Of a stretch of DNA of 64,000 nt, positions 51,656-60,803 are shown piece by piece. This stretch comes from Methylorubrum salsuginis (GTDB taxonomy: Bacteria > Pseudomonadota > Alphaproteobacteria > Rhizobiales > Beijerinckiaceae): positions 1-64,000 of the forward strand of contig NZ_FOSV01000009.1 in the NCBI RefSeq assembly GCF_900114375.1, read 5' to 3'. Below the pieces are notes generated by a model. That model was not told where the DNA came from. It was given only the letters and a program-made list of their open reading frames with translations, and ran no database searches. The translations under genes were made by a program, and so were the position numbers. Every line of letters starts with the position of its first letter. Within the stretch, counting starts at the first letter, position 1.

Positions 51656-53467
51656 ATGCGAGGCCCCGTCTGGGCCCTCGCCGCCGCCCTGGTGGTGGCA
51701 CCGCTCGCCAGCCCGGCTCTCGCCCAGGATGCGGGCCCATCCGCGGCCGATCCGTCCGCCGCCCCGGCGGAGGGCGCCGAGGCGCCCGCCCGCGCCGGGC
51801 CCCGCACCTCCGGAATCGAGACGCGTTCGCCCCTGCGCAGCGGCTCGATCGCGTCCGGGCTCGGCGCCGCGAACACGGGCTCGTCGAACGCGGGCGCCAC
51901 GAACACGGGCTCGTCGACCCTCGGTACGACCGGCGCCAGCCTCTTCGGCCCCCGCGCCCCGGTCTCCTCGGGCGACGCTTCCGCGCCATCGACCGATTCG
52001 GGCGATGGGAGCGTCTCGCGTCTGCCGCGCTTCCGCACCGCCCCCGGCACCACCGGCGGCGCGACGGTCAACGGCGCCCGGCCCTCGCTGCTGCGCCAGC
52101 GGGCGGCGCCGCCGCGCCGGCTCGGCTCGGCGACCAGGCAGATCACGCAGGCGCGTACGCAGCAGAGCACCACCGACCTGCGCCTGACGCCGGTGGTCCA
52201 GAATCCCGTCTCCGGCGTGCCGCTGCCGATCCCGTTCGCACGGCTCGGCCTCGTCAACCCGGTCGGCGTGCTGGGGCTCGGCCTCGGGCTCGGCACCACC
52301 GAACTGGGCGGCCTGAAACCCGTCGATCCGGCCTATGCGCCGCTCGGGTTTCGCCTCGGCACCTTCACGCTGCTGCCGGCCTTCACCCAGAGCCTCGGCT
52401 ACGACACCAATCCGAACCAGACCACGGCGCGGGCCGCCCAGCCCTCCCTCGTCCTGCGCAGCGAGGGGGAACTGGCGGTCCGCTCCGACTGGTCCCAGGC
52501 CGAATTCAACAGCCAGATGCGCGGCAGCTACCTCGAATATCCGGACAACCCGGATGCCAGCCGCCCCAACGCGGTCGGCGTCTCGCGGCTGCGGATCGAC
52601 GCCAACCGCGACACCCGCATCGACGTGGAGACGCGCTTCCTGCTCGACAGCCAGCGCACCGGCAGCCCCGACCTCAACGCCGCGACCGCGAGCCGCCCGC
52701 TCTTCGCGACCTACGGCGCGACGGTGGGGGTGCAGGAGACCTTCAACCGGCTGCAGCTCTCGCTGCGCGGCTCGCTCGACCGGCAGGTCTACGAGGATGC
52801 GCGCCTGTCGAACGGCACGGTGATCCGCCAGAGCGACCGCGACGCCAACCAGTACGGCGTGCGGCTGCGGGCGGGCTACGAGGTGTCGCCGGCGTTCACG
52901 CCCTTCGTCGAGACGCTGATCGACACCCGCGTCTACGACACGCCGGTCGATCAATACGGGCTGCGGCGCGATTCCGACGGCATCGCATTCACGGCCGGCG
53001 CCAGCGTCGAGCTGAACCGCGCCCTCACTGCCGAAGTCTCGGCGGGGATGCAGCACCGCTCCTACGTCGATCGTTCGCTCCGGCCGATCGACGCGCCGCT
53101 CGTCAGCGCGGCGCTGATCTGGACGGTCTCGCCGCTGACGACGGTGCGCTTCAACCAGCAGACCGGCGTGATCGAGACGGCCGTACCGGGCTCCAGCGGC
53201 GCCTTCACCGACGTGGCGTCGCTGGAGGTGCAGCACGACCTGTTCCGCAACCTCTCGATCAATCTCGGCGGCACCTACCTCTCCACCACCTACGAGGGCG
53301 TCGCGATCCGCGAGCGCGGCTACTCCGTCTTCGCCCGGCTCGATTACCGCTTCAACCGCTGGCTCACCTTCCGCGGCAGCTACATCTGGTCGACGCTCAA
53401 CAGCACCAGCGCCAATTCGAGCTACGAGGGGCACGCCGTGCTGCTCGGCGTGCGGGTGAATCCCTGA
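51656..53467 (+). CDS. outer-membrane beta-barrel protein (BBP2-like)
   Basis: The 603-residue protein has a signal peptide (MRGPVWALAAALVVAPLASP, cleavage after ALA) and a low-complexity N-terminal third rich in Ala, Ser and Pro. That third contains internal repeats NTGSSNAG, TNTGSST and further copies. From about residue 215 alternating strands follow to the C-terminus GHAVLLGVRVNP. The pattern, including SLGYDTNPNQ near the barrel start, resembles exported BBP2_2 barrels in alphaproteobacteria. A role in polysaccharide export is known for some relatives; here it is an inference from the neighbouring sugar genes. Confidence 0.78.
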   Translation: MRGPVWALAAALVVAPLASPALAQDAGPSAADPSAAPAEGAEAPARAGPRTSGIETRSPLRSGSIASGLGAANTGSSNAGATNTGSSTLGTTGASLFGPRAPVSSGDASAPSTDSGDGSVSRLPRFRTAPGTTGGATVNGARPSLLRQRAAPPRRLGSATRQITQARTQQSTTDLRLTPVVQNPVSGVPLPIPFARLGLVNPVGVLGLGLGLGTTELGGLKPVDPAYAPLGFRLGTFTLLPAFTQSLGYDTNPNQTTARAAQPSLVLRSEGELAVRSDWSQAEFNSQMRGSYLEYPDNPDASRPNAVGVSRLRIDANRDTRIDVETRFLLDSQRTGSPDLNAATASRPLFATYGATVGVQETFNRLQLSLRGSLDRQVYEDARLSNGTVIRQSDRDANQYGVRLRAGYEVSPAFTPFVETLIDTRVYDTPVDQYGLRRDSDGIAFTAGASVELNRALTAEVSAGMQHRSYVDRSLRPIDAPLVSAALIWTVSPLTTVRFNQQTGVIETAVPGSSGAFTDVASLEVQHDLFRNLSINLGGTYLSTTYEGVAIRERGYSVFARLDYRFNRWLTFRGSYIWSTLNSTSANSSYEGHAVLLGVRVNP

Positions 53468-53492
53468 AAGCCCTTCCGGGCGGTGTCATGCC

Positions 53493-53523
53493 AATCGGCG
53501 ATGATCCTGACTCATCGCCGATT
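53493..53523. repeat. palindromic repeat, family A copy 2
   Basis: Arms AATCGGCGATGA and TCATCGCCGATT flank TCCTGAC, nearly the same as the copy at 21080. It lies 25 bases past a stop codon. Confidence 0.7.
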
Positions 53524-53562
53524 GCTCCCCGCGACGGCGCGGCGGCGGGCCTCCGCCGGACG

Positions 53563-53593
53563 CACGGAACAGGACCATCGGTCCTGTTCCGTG
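53563..53593. terminator. bidirectional hairpin between barrel protein and kinase genes
   Basis: Arms CACGGAACAGGACC and GGTCCTGTTCCGTG are perfect complements around ATC, between two convergent genes. Confidence 0.7.
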
Positions 53594-53624
53594 CCGCTCG
53601 GTATTCCGGCACGGTTGCCCGCCC

Positions 53625-55358
53625 TCACGCCAGCGGGTTGAGGGCCGGGTTGCGTTCCGGCATCGGCGCGGCGAGCGTCAGGTGGAACCCTTCCGGCGCG
53701 TAATCCGTCGTGATCGTCGCCTGGACCTGGGTCGTCAGCACCCGCTGCAGCAGGCGCGAGCCGAAGCCCTGACGGGTCGGCGGGGCGACCGGAGGGCCGC
53801 CGCTCTCGCGCCAGTCGAGGTGGAGTCTCCCGTCGCGGACGTCCCAAGTGATGGCGACGCGCCCGCGGCCGGTCGAGAGGGCGCCGTACTTGGCCGCGTT
53901 GGTGGTCAGCTCGTGGATCGCCATGCCGATCGGCACGGCGATGTCGGAGGGCAGATCGACCGGGGGACCGTCGAGCGCGATGCGCAGGTCCGGCGAGGTC
54001 TCGGTCTCGCTCTCGGCGTAGGGCATCAGCTCGGAGGCCAGCAGGTCGCGCAGGCGCGCGGTCTGCCAGGTGGCCTCGGTCAGGACGCTGTGGGTGTGGG
54101 CCAGCGACTTGATGCGGCCGACGAAGGCCTCGTGGAAGCTGTCGATGCTGGTGGCCGTGCGCGCCGTCGAGCCGACGATGGCCTGCACGGTGGCGAGCGT
54201 GTTCTTCACCCGGTGGTGCAACTCGCGGATCAGGAGGCTGCGCCGCTCCTCCGATTGGTGCCGGTCGGTCACGTCGGCCACGACCCCGATCAGGCGGCGC
54301 GGCAGCGCGCCGGCGCGCCCCCGCTCGAACTTGCCCGCCATGTCGATGGTGCGCCACGTGCCGTCGTCGTGGCGGCGGATGCGGCCGGTGGCGTGGAGGA
54401 TCGTGTCGTCGCGCAAGGCCCGCACGATGGCCTGGCGGAAGGCCGGGCGGTCGTCGGGATGCAGGATCTCCTTGAGGAAGGTGGACTTGCCGATGCTGCC
54501 CTCTTCCGGCCGGCGGCCGAACAGGGCGAACATCCGCTCGTTCTCCCAGGTCGCCCTGTCGTCGAGGACGTGCCACTCGAAGATGCCGAGATTGGCCACG
54601 GTGGTGGCGACCCGCAGCCGCTCCTCACGCTCGGCGAGGGCGACGCGGGCTTCGACCCGGGTGGTGATGTCCTGCACCACGCCGACGATGCCGACCGGCG
54701 TGCCGTCCCCGGAGAGGACAGCCTCGCCACGGGCGCCGATCCAGATCTCGGCCTCGTCCGCGGCGCGGCGGAAGCGCGTCTGGAATTCGTAAGGCCGGCC
54801 CTGACGGATCGCCTCGGAGACGGCCGTGCCGATGCGCTCCGCATCGTCCGGATCGATCCGCCCGCGCATCGCCGCCCAGGTGACCGAGCGGCCGGGGGCG
54901 TAGCCCAAAATCTGCGCGGCGCGGCGGGAGAAGGCCATCTCGCCGGTGGTGAGGTCCCAGCGCCATTCGCCGAGGCCCGCGGCGGTCAGCGCGTCGCGGT
55001 TCTGCTCGGCCCGGACCAGCTCGTCGGCATCGACCTCCTCGGCCACCGCCACCGTCTCGCCGCCCGCTTCCTCCGAGAGGGACAGGCGCAGGTCGATGCC
55101 GCCGCCGTCGGCCCGGCGCCAGCGGCGGATGCCGGGCTCGATCGTCTGCCCGCTGTCCAGCACGGTGGCGGCGGCCCGCCCGTCGAGGGCGCCGGGCGGG
55201 TGCCCGAGCCAGCCGCACAGGCGTGGGTTGGCGGCGCGGATGGTGCGGCCGTCGGGCGAGAGGATGGCGAGACCGACCGGGGCGGCATCGAAGGCAGCCC
55301 GGTACAGGCCGGGCGAGACATCCGGCGATCGAGAGCCCTGGTCCGCCCGTTCGAGCAA
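53625..55358 (-). CDS. HWE-type histidine kinase with three PAS domains
   Basis: The 577-residue soluble protein has three PAS domains in a row (about 15-110, 118-235 and 245-365), each ending in a PAC-like segment, then an HWE/HisKA_2 module. The module has ELHHRVKNTL at 380-389, the N box HELTTNAAKYG and QGFGSRLL. Cysteine for a LOV-type flavin adduct is not seen in the PAS cores. No response regulator is adjacent. The ATPase core is close in sequence to the other HWE kinase at 17920. Signal unknown. Confidence 0.88.
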   Translation of the reverse strand: MLERADQGSRSPDVSPGLYRAAFDAAPVGLAILSPDGRTIRAANPRLCGWLGHPPGALDGRAAATVLDSGQTIEPGIRRWRRADGGGIDLRLSLSEEAGGETVAVAEEVDADELVRAEQNRDALTAAGLGEWRWDLTTGEMAFSRRAAQILGYAPGRSVTWAAMRGRIDPDDAERIGTAVSEAIRQGRPYEFQTRFRRAADEAEIWIGARGEAVLSGDGTPVGIVGVVQDITTRVEARVALAEREERLRVATTVANLGIFEWHVLDDRATWENERMFALFGRRPEEGSIGKSTFLKEILHPDDRPAFRQAIVRALRDDTILHATGRIRRHDDGTWRTIDMAGKFERGRAGALPRRLIGVVADVTDRHQSEERRSLLIRELHHRVKNTLATVQAIVGSTARTATSIDSFHEAFVGRIKSLAHTHSVLTEATWQTARLRDLLASELMPYAESETETSPDLRIALDGPPVDLPSDIAVPIGMAIHELTTNAAKYGALSTGRGRVAITWDVRDGRLHLDWRESGGPPVAPPTRQGFGSRLLQRVLTTQVQATITTDYAPEGFHLTLAAPMPERNPALNPLA

Positions 55359-55443
55359 TCCGTTCCCCGTTCAGCAGCCCGGGCCGCTCCCTTCAGCATG
55401 GCCGAGGGCGCGGCGACCGGCAAGGCCACGGCGGAGGCAAGCC

Positions 55444-56373
55444 CTAACTTGGCCGCCGGGTCAACAGCTTGGGTGAAGCACCCGCGAGCCAGCGCGTCGC
55501 GCGCAGCACCGCGCCGGCCTCGCCGGGGCCGCCCCGCAGCAGCGCCCGAGCGAGGCGAACCGGCAGGTTGACCGTGAACGCCGCCGCGAGGACGCCGAGG
55601 AGGGCGGCCGTGCCGTGATGCTTCTGTGCGTAGAGCGCCTGGGCGCGCAGGAAGTAGAACAGCCGCCGGTCCTTCACGCCCTCGGTCGTCCCCTGGCCGC
55701 GATGGCGGATCACGGCCCGTGCGGCATGGCACACGGCAAAGCCGGCCCGACCCGTCCGGGTGCAGAGGTCGGCATCCTCCCAGTAGACGAAGAAGCGCTC
55801 GTCGAAGCCGCCGAGTCGGGCGAAGAGCGGGCGGCGGATCATCAGGAACGCACCCATCACGGCGTCCACGGGGCGCGTGTCGGCGTGGTCCCAGTCGAGC
55901 CGGAAATGCGGAGGGATGCGCACCGGCAGGAGCCGATCGAGAAACAGGGTGTGGGCGACGAGGCTGAAGGCGGTGGGCGTGCGTGCGCAGGTGCGATGGG
56001 TCGCGCCGTCCTCGTCCACGAGGCGCGCGCCGACGATGCCGGTGCGGGAATTCGCCTCCAGCACCGCGCGGGCCTGCCCGATCCCGTCCCGGCTCACCTC
56101 GGTGTCGGGGTTGAGGAACAGGATCGCATCCGCCGAGCCGGCGGCCGCCCCCTGGTTGCAGGCGCGGGCGAAGCCGAGGTTTTCGGAATTGCGCAGCACG
56201 GTGACTTGAAGCCCCGGCCGCTCCGGTCCCTCGGCCGAGCCGTCGGTGGAGGCGTTGTCCACCACGACGACGCGCAGCGCCGCCGCGTCGGCGCAGGCGG
56301 CGAGGCTCGACAGGCAGGCGGCGAGCTGCGGACCGGCGTTCCAGTTGACGATGACGACGTCGAGCGGGGTCAC
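55444..56373 (-). CDS. family 2 glycosyltransferase
   Basis: The GTG at 56373 overlaps the stop of the preceding transferase gene. The 309-residue protein has the GT2 start VVIVNWNAGPQL, VVVDNASTDGS, the LFLNPDTEV site (DxD equivalent) and GAFLMIRRPLFARLGGFDERFF with WEDADL. This is the rhamnosyltransferase/WcaA-like type that adds sugars to O-antigen or exopolysaccharide. A C-terminal hydrophobic stretch may attach it to the membrane. Two GT2 genes in tandem suggest work on the same glycan. Confidence 0.88.
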   Translation of the reverse strand: MTPLDVVIVNWNAGPQLAACLSSLAACADAAALRVVVVDNASTDGSAEGPERPGLQVTVLRNSENLGFARACNQGAAAGSADAILFLNPDTEVSRDGIGQARAVLEANSRTGIVGARLVDEDGATHRTCARTPTAFSLVAHTLFLDRLLPVRIPPHFRLDWDHADTRPVDAVMGAFLMIRRPLFARLGGFDERFFVYWEDADLCTRTGRAGFAVCHAARAVIRHRGQGTTEGVKDRRLFYFLRAQALYAQKHHGTAALLGVLAAAFTVNLPVRLARALLRGGPGEAGAVLRATRWLAGASPKLLTRRPS

Positions 56374-57272
56374 GGGGGAGCGTCCGCAGGGCGCCCGAGC
56401 CGCCCGCGCAGGCCGTCGGCGACGGCCGACAGGAGGCGCGCGAGGAGGGCGGGGCGGTAGCCGTGATGGGCCCAGTGGAGCCCGATCTGCGCCGGCAGAT
56501 AGGCCATCTGCTTGAGCTTCCACCGGGCCGGCACATGCGGCAGGCGCCAGCTATAGGCGGTGTTGCGCAGGTAGACCGCCATGCGGAACGACGGCTGGTC
56601 GGGCATCGCCAGCGGCAGGAAGCGGGCGCGGATCGTGCCGCGGCCGACGCTGTGGGGGATCGCGGTGGCCGGGTCCATCCAGCAGGAAAAACCCCGACTC
56701 CACGCGCGAAAACACCATTCGAGATCGACCGCGTCGATGAAGAAGTCCTCGCGGAACGGGCCTATCTTTTGGAACGTCGCGAGATCGATGAGTGAGCCGG
56801 AGGTCGCCAGGAACTCCACCGGCAGCAGGGCGCCGTGGGGCGTGATGCCCGGGCGGAGCGGATAGCGCGGCGCCTTGTGGCCGGGGTTCGGCGCGGGCGC
56901 CGGGCCGACGAGCGCGGGCGGCGGGGTCACGGCAGCGAGGCGGTCGAGGGCGAGGCCGAGCGCGTGAGCCGTCTCGGGGGTGGTGTCGGCGTCCTGATCG
57001 AGCAGGAACACGCGAGCGTATCCCGCGGCGGCGGCGGCCTCGCACAGCCGGTCGAGGGCGGCGCCGATGCCGTCGTTGCGGCCTTCCCCCAGACGCGTCA
57101 CGCCCGCCGCATCGAGCCGCGCCAGCGCATCGGCCGGGAGGCCGCCGTTGTCGTAGACGAAGACCGATAGGTGCCCGGAAAAGCGCTCGACGATCCGCGC
57201 CACCTGCGCGGAAGTCGGGCGGAAGAACACGACCGCGACGGCGGTGTCGTGGGTGGGGGCGGAGGGCGTCAC
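56370..57272 (-). CDS. family 2 glycosyltransferase, rhamnosyltransferase-like
   Basis: The 300-residue protein starts with GTG and has VYDNGGLPADAL and VFLLDQDADTTP (DxD-type site). FIDAVDLEWCFRAWSRGF is typical of the RfbF/WbbL rhamnosyltransferase-like branch. The donor sugar cannot be deduced with certainty. It is translationally coupled to the other GT2 gene downstream (GTGA overlap). The upstream M48 protease gene is on the same strand, 45 bases away. Confidence 0.87.
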   Translation of the reverse strand: MTPSAPTHDTAVAVVFFRPTSAQVARIVERFSGHLSVFVYDNGGLPADALARLDAAGVTRLGEGRNDGIGAALDRLCEAAAAAGYARVFLLDQDADTTPETAHALGLALDRLAAVTPPPALVGPAPAPNPGHKAPRYPLRPGITPHGALLPVEFLATSGSLIDLATFQKIGPFREDFFIDAVDLEWCFRAWSRGFSCWMDPATAIPHSVGRGTIRARFLPLAMPDQPSFRMAVYLRNTAYSWRLPHVPARWKLKQMAYLPAQIGLHWAHHGYRPALLARLLSAVADGLRGRLGRPADAPP

Positions 57273-57317
57273 CGGGATGGCCTAGGACAGGAGGCGCCGA
57301 CGGAGCAAGCCGTGCGC

Positions 57318-58814
57318 CTATTCCACCACCAGCTTGTAGCTCTGCCCCGGCTTCACGCTCGCCCCGCGTTCCAGCCCGTTCAGCACGAGGAAGCGCTCGG
57401 CGGCGCGGTCCGGCACGATCATGCGGCGGGACAGGCTCTCCACCGTGTCGCCCGGCGCGGCGGTGACGAGGCGCAGATGGGCGGGCTTGAGGCTGGCGGC
57501 CTCCTCGGGCTCGAGCGGGCGCAGACTCTCGATCCAGCGGCGGAAGGCCGGATCGGGATCGGTCGCGCCCTTGGCCGCCATGATCATGCGATAGGTGGTC
57601 TCGCCGACGCGGATCGCCGCGAGGCGGAAGGTCCAGTCCTTGCCCTTCGACAGGGCGGTGACCGCCGGGTTGCCGCCGACGATGCGGTTCTCCACCGAAC
57701 CGGCATCGATGCCGTCGTTCCATGTGGCGCGCAGCACGTCCTCCAGGCCGCGGTCGGCGCTGGCCTCGACCTGATCGAACAGCAGGCGGCGGCTGCCCTC
57801 CGGCGTGGTGCCGAGCACGGCGTTGCGGGTGTTCTCGATTGTAAAGGCGTCGGGCACCTCGAAGGCGATGCGCAGGCCCGGATGCAGGAAGCGGCGGGCG
57901 CGCACCATGCCCTCGCCGGGGTTGTCGCCGTAGGCGACCCCGTCGATGGCCGCGAGGTAGCGGGCGCGCTCGTCCACGCCGAGGCCGGGGGCGCCGATGC
58001 GCCGGGCCGCGCGGGTGACGAGCGCGATCCGCTCGGTGGTGGCCGGATGCGTCGCCAGCATGTCGGGCTCGCTCGCCGTGCCGGTGCCGGACTTGAGCGC
58101 CAGGGTGCGGTTGAGCGCCTCCAGGAAGCGGCTCGCGCCGAACGGATCGTAGCCGGCCTGGGCCAGCACCCGCACGCCGCTGGTATCGGCCTCGAATTCC
58201 TGCTCGCGGGAGAAGCGGGCGAGCGTGAACTTCGACTGGTTCTCGAGCTGCGCCCCCGTCACCGGATCGTTCAGCACGTCGGCCACGACCCGGCTGACGA
58301 GCTGCGAGCGGAGCGCCATCTCGCTGCGGGCGGTGGCGTGGCGGAGCGTCACGTGGGCGATCTCGTGGGCGAGCACCGCCGCGACTTCCGAGGTGTCGGT
58401 GGCGAGCGCCAGCAGGCCTCGAGTGACGTAGAGCCGGCCGCTCGGGAGCGCGAAGGCGTTGACGACGGGCGAATCGAGCAGCGTCACCGCATAGGCCTCG
58501 TCGGGCCGCTCGCTCGCCTTCACCAGCCGCTCGGTCACCTCGGTGAGAAGCTTCAGGGCGGCGGGCGACCGGTACTCGCCGCCGAAGGAGGCCACGAGCT
58601 TGGCGTGATCGGCGTCATCGCCGGTGCGGGCGCGGCCGGTGGTCTTGGGCGCCTGCTCCGGCACCTTGATGACCGCGGGCGTGATGACGCTACCGGTCTG
58701 ATCGCCGGCACAGGCCGAGAGCAGGGCCGCGAGCGCGGCACTCCCGGCAAGCCCCGCGAGCAGCCGCGCGCAAGCGCCCCGCCGCACCGATCCGATGTGC
58801 CGATGCCCCGTCAT
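57318..58814 (-). CDS. M48-family metalloprotease lipoprotein with LysM-like end
   Basis: The 498-residue protein has a lipobox LSAC with C35 after a hydrophobic signal. The M48 zinc motif HEIAH lies at 150-154 and the third ligand in EQEFEAD near 206. The C-terminal 50 residues (VTAAPGDTVESLSRRMIV, then LNGLERGASVKPGQSYKLV) look like a LysM-type wall-binding module. It should act in the periplasm, anchored to a membrane, in protein quality control like BepA/LoiP relatives. It is followed on the same strand by the GT2 genes and preceded by a nuclease-fold gene. Confidence 0.9.
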   Translation of the reverse strand: MTGHRHIGSVRRGACARLLAGLAGSAALAALLSACAGDQTGSVITPAVIKVPEQAPKTTGRARTGDDADHAKLVASFGGEYRSPAALKLLTEVTERLVKASERPDEAYAVTLLDSPVVNAFALPSGRLYVTRGLLALATDTSEVAAVLAHEIAHVTLRHATARSEMALRSQLVSRVVADVLNDPVTGAQLENQSKFTLARFSREQEFEADTSGVRVLAQAGYDPFGASRFLEALNRTLALKSGTGTASEPDMLATHPATTERIALVTRAARRIGAPGLGVDERARYLAAIDGVAYGDNPGEGMVRARRFLHPGLRIAFEVPDAFTIENTRNAVLGTTPEGSRRLLFDQVEASADRGLEDVLRATWNDGIDAGSVENRIVGGNPAVTALSKGKDWTFRLAAIRVGETTYRMIMAAKGATDPDPAFRRWIESLRPLEPEEAASLKPAHLRLVTAAPGDTVESLSRRMIVPDRAAERFLVLNGLERGASVKPGQSYKLVVE

Positions 58815-58819
58815 GCCGT

Positions 58820-59641
58820 TCAGCGCCGCAGCGCCCGCTCCCCCTCGACCACCTCGATCGCGTCCCGGGTATCCAAGTCGATCACCGGACCCCGCCGCAT
58901 CTCGACCGTACCGCGGATGCGCACGAGGCGCCCCCTTAGCGTGGCCGTAGACAAACCATGTTCGGCCATCCCGCGCCAAGTGCGTTTCTGCACGATGACC
59001 GTGAGGCCCTGCATCCCACGCGGGGCGAAGTCCAGATACGTGCGCGCGCTGCGCTCCCCGACATGCAGGATGCGCCCCTCGACGACGGCGAATCGCCCGG
59101 CCCGCGCGGTGAGCGCGGCGGCGTCCGTGGCCTCGATGGGACCCGCCTTCCAGAGGCCGAGCCCGGCCGCGCGGGGCACCGCCTCCAGCGCCCTCAGGGA
59201 CGGGCGGCACAGGGCATCCGCCTCGCCGGGATCGGCCTGGGCGAGGCCCGCCGCGATCAGGCCGCCGGCCAGATCCGTCGGCTCCGCGCCCTCCGTCACG
59301 ACATCGGCCCGGCGGCGGCCCCAGCGGTCCTCGCTGCCGCGCTCGGTCAGGGCGAGCGGCGTATCGCGGAACGACAGAAGCCAGGCGCGGGCCGCGGCAT
59401 CCGCCTCCGGTTCGTCGGGCCAGCGCAGATCCGACAGCACGGCGCGCGCCCCGGAGGCGAGGACGAGTTCGCCGCGCAGGCCCAGTCCGGCGAGCCGGTC
59501 GGCCCGCGCCGTGCCGGCGCGGCAGGCTTCGTCCGCATGGGCGGAGAACGGCAGCGCCCCGCAGGCGGCGAGCAGCCACAGGGCGCCGCCCCGGCGGGCG
59601 GGGCGGTTGAGTGTCGGCGCGATGGCGGGCGTTGGGATCAC
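58820..59641 (-). CDS. exported protein with degenerate thermonuclease-like domain
   Basis: The GTG at 59641 gives 273 residues with a signal peptide (LWLLAACGALPFSAHA). An SNase-like segment follows: GELVLASGARAVLSDLRWPD, TERGSEDRWGRRRADVV and LIAAGLAQADP. Some catalytic acids of active nucleases are replaced, so nuclease activity is doubtful. A second OB-like part (VVEGRILHVGERSARTYLDF, then VRIRGTVEMRRGPVIDLD) ends the protein. It sits 5 bases upstream of the M48 protease gene and is surely co-transcribed with it. Confidence 0.72.
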   Translation of the reverse strand: MIPTPAIAPTLNRPARRGGALWLLAACGALPFSAHADEACRAGTARADRLAGLGLRGELVLASGARAVLSDLRWPDEPEADAAARAWLLSFRDTPLALTERGSEDRWGRRRADVVTEGAEPTDLAGGLIAAGLAQADPGEADALCRPSLRALEAVPRAAGLGLWKAGPIEATDAAALTARAGRFAVVEGRILHVGERSARTYLDFAPRGMQGLTVIVQKRTWRGMAEHGLSTATLRGRLVRIRGTVEMRRGPVIDLDTRDAIEVVEGERALRR

Positions 59642-59924
59642 GGCGCGCGTCTCGGGTCGGCCTCGTCGGAAGCGGAGGCCAGGATTGCGGCGGATCGTGC
59701 CGGGATCGGGGCCGAGGATCCCGTTCCGGCGGATTCGGCAACCCTGCGGCGGGTTCGCCACACTCGGCGCGCGCCCGCTGCGTCGGGTGAGGCCCTCCCG
59801 CCACACCGGTCCGAAATCCGGTCAAGGCTCCGCTTTTCCCGCCCCGCTTGTCCCGGGCGCCTTGCCGCCATCGCATTTGGCCGCGACGGGAGCCGCAGGT
59901 TCGCCAAGGAAGTAAGGGATCTCG

Positions 59925-60488
59925 ATGCCGCGCGGGTTGCTCTCGACCACAGCCTGTCTCGCGCTCGCAGCGAGCCTCGGCGCCTGCGGCACGTCGCGCT
60001 TCGACAGTCCGCGGCCGCGCCCGCAGGCCGCCCTGGAGCCCGCCACGCCGGCCCTGCCCTCGGGCCGGGTGACGAGCGAGCCGCTCGCGCCGCCGCCCGG
60101 CGCCAGCGCCGCCCCGGTCGATGCGCCGCCGAGCGTGGCCGCAGCCCCCTCCCCGGCCCTGGAGCCCGAGCCGCTGCCGCCGCCGCCCGCCCCGGCGCCC
60201 GTCGTCGCCACCGGCCGCTCCTCGGTGGTGGGTTCGTGGAACGCCACCGATGCCACCGGCAGCTGCAAGGTCTCGCTGTCCAGCGCGCCCGCCCTCGACC
60301 TGTACAAGGCCTCGACCTCGGGCTGCGCCAACAAGGATCTCGCCAAGGTTTCGGCGTGGGATTTTCGAGACGGCGAGGTCTACCTCTATCAGCCCGGCGG
60401 CACCGTCACGGCGCGCCTGCGACAGTCCGGCGGCAGCCTCGACGGCGCCTTGTCGAAGTCGGGCGCACAGCTCGCCCTGGCACGTTAG
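59925..60488 (+). CDS. Inh/AprI-domain lipoprotein (Omp19-like)
   Basis: The 187-residue protein has lipobox LGAC with C21, a Pro/Ala-rich linker (about 30-95) and a C-terminal Inh domain: VVGSWNATDATGSCKVSLSS, STSGCANKDLAKVSAWDF and AQLALAR. The two cysteines form the expected disulfide. The domain is shared with metalloprotease inhibitors of the AprI type and with the outer-membrane lipoprotein Omp19 of Brucella. It is divergent from the M48 protease operon across 283 bases. The stop TAG is also the first triplet of a family-B repeat. Confidence 0.85.
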   Translation: MPRGLLSTTACLALAASLGACGTSRFDSPRPRPQAALEPATPALPSGRVTSEPLAPPPGASAAPVDAPPSVAAAPSPALEPEPLPPPPAPAPVVATGRSSVVGSWNATDATGSCKVSLSSAPALDLYKASTSGCANKDLAKVSAWDFRDGEVYLYQPGGTVTARLRQSGGSLDGALSKSGAQLALAR

Positions 60489-60538
60489 AGCATCGGTCCG
60501 AAAGGTGGCCATCGGCTTTCGGAAGACAGCCGATGCTC
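60486..60538. repeat. extragenic palindromic repeat, family B (copy after Inh gene)
   Basis: The plus strand reads TAGAGCATCGGTCCGAAAGG, then the inner CGGCTTTCGGAAGACAGC and CGATGCTCT. The TAG is the stop codon of the upstream gene. Confidence 0.75.
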
Positions 60539-60555
60539 TCCGTTCTTGGGCCGCA

Positions 60556-60605
60556 TCGTCTTTTTCCGAAAGCCGGAAACCACCTTTCGGGACGATGCTC
60601 AAGCC
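60556..60605. repeat. extragenic palindromic repeat, family B (inverted copy)
   Basis: The plus strand reads GCATCGTCTTTTTCCGAAAG, then CCGGAAACCACCTTTCGGGA and CGATGCTC, so this copy lies head to head with the one 18 bases upstream. The rest of the gap to 60803 holds a third, weak trace (CCCGAAGGACGC...GGCTTTCGAGAA) and no gene. Confidence 0.75.
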
Positions 60606-60803
60606 GGAGGCCGGCGCGACCGACGTTCCTGCGCGCCCGGAACCGGTTCGAGGTTCCCGGGGCGGCGGGGCCATCCGTCTCGATCGTCGGGCCCGAAGGA
60701 CGCAGCGGCTTTCGAGAAGAGCCGCGCGCCACAGGAGTTTTAGAATACCGTCCTCAAGCCCGGTCCCGGGACGGGCGCGGGCGGGGAACGACGGGACGGC
60801 CCG

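Noticed and set aside
57171-59915. Long plus-strand open frame antisense to the glycosyltransferase, M48 protease and SNase-like genes
   Set aside because: Same GC effect. The minus strand holds proteins with catalytic motifs, and the antisense product has no recognisable feature.
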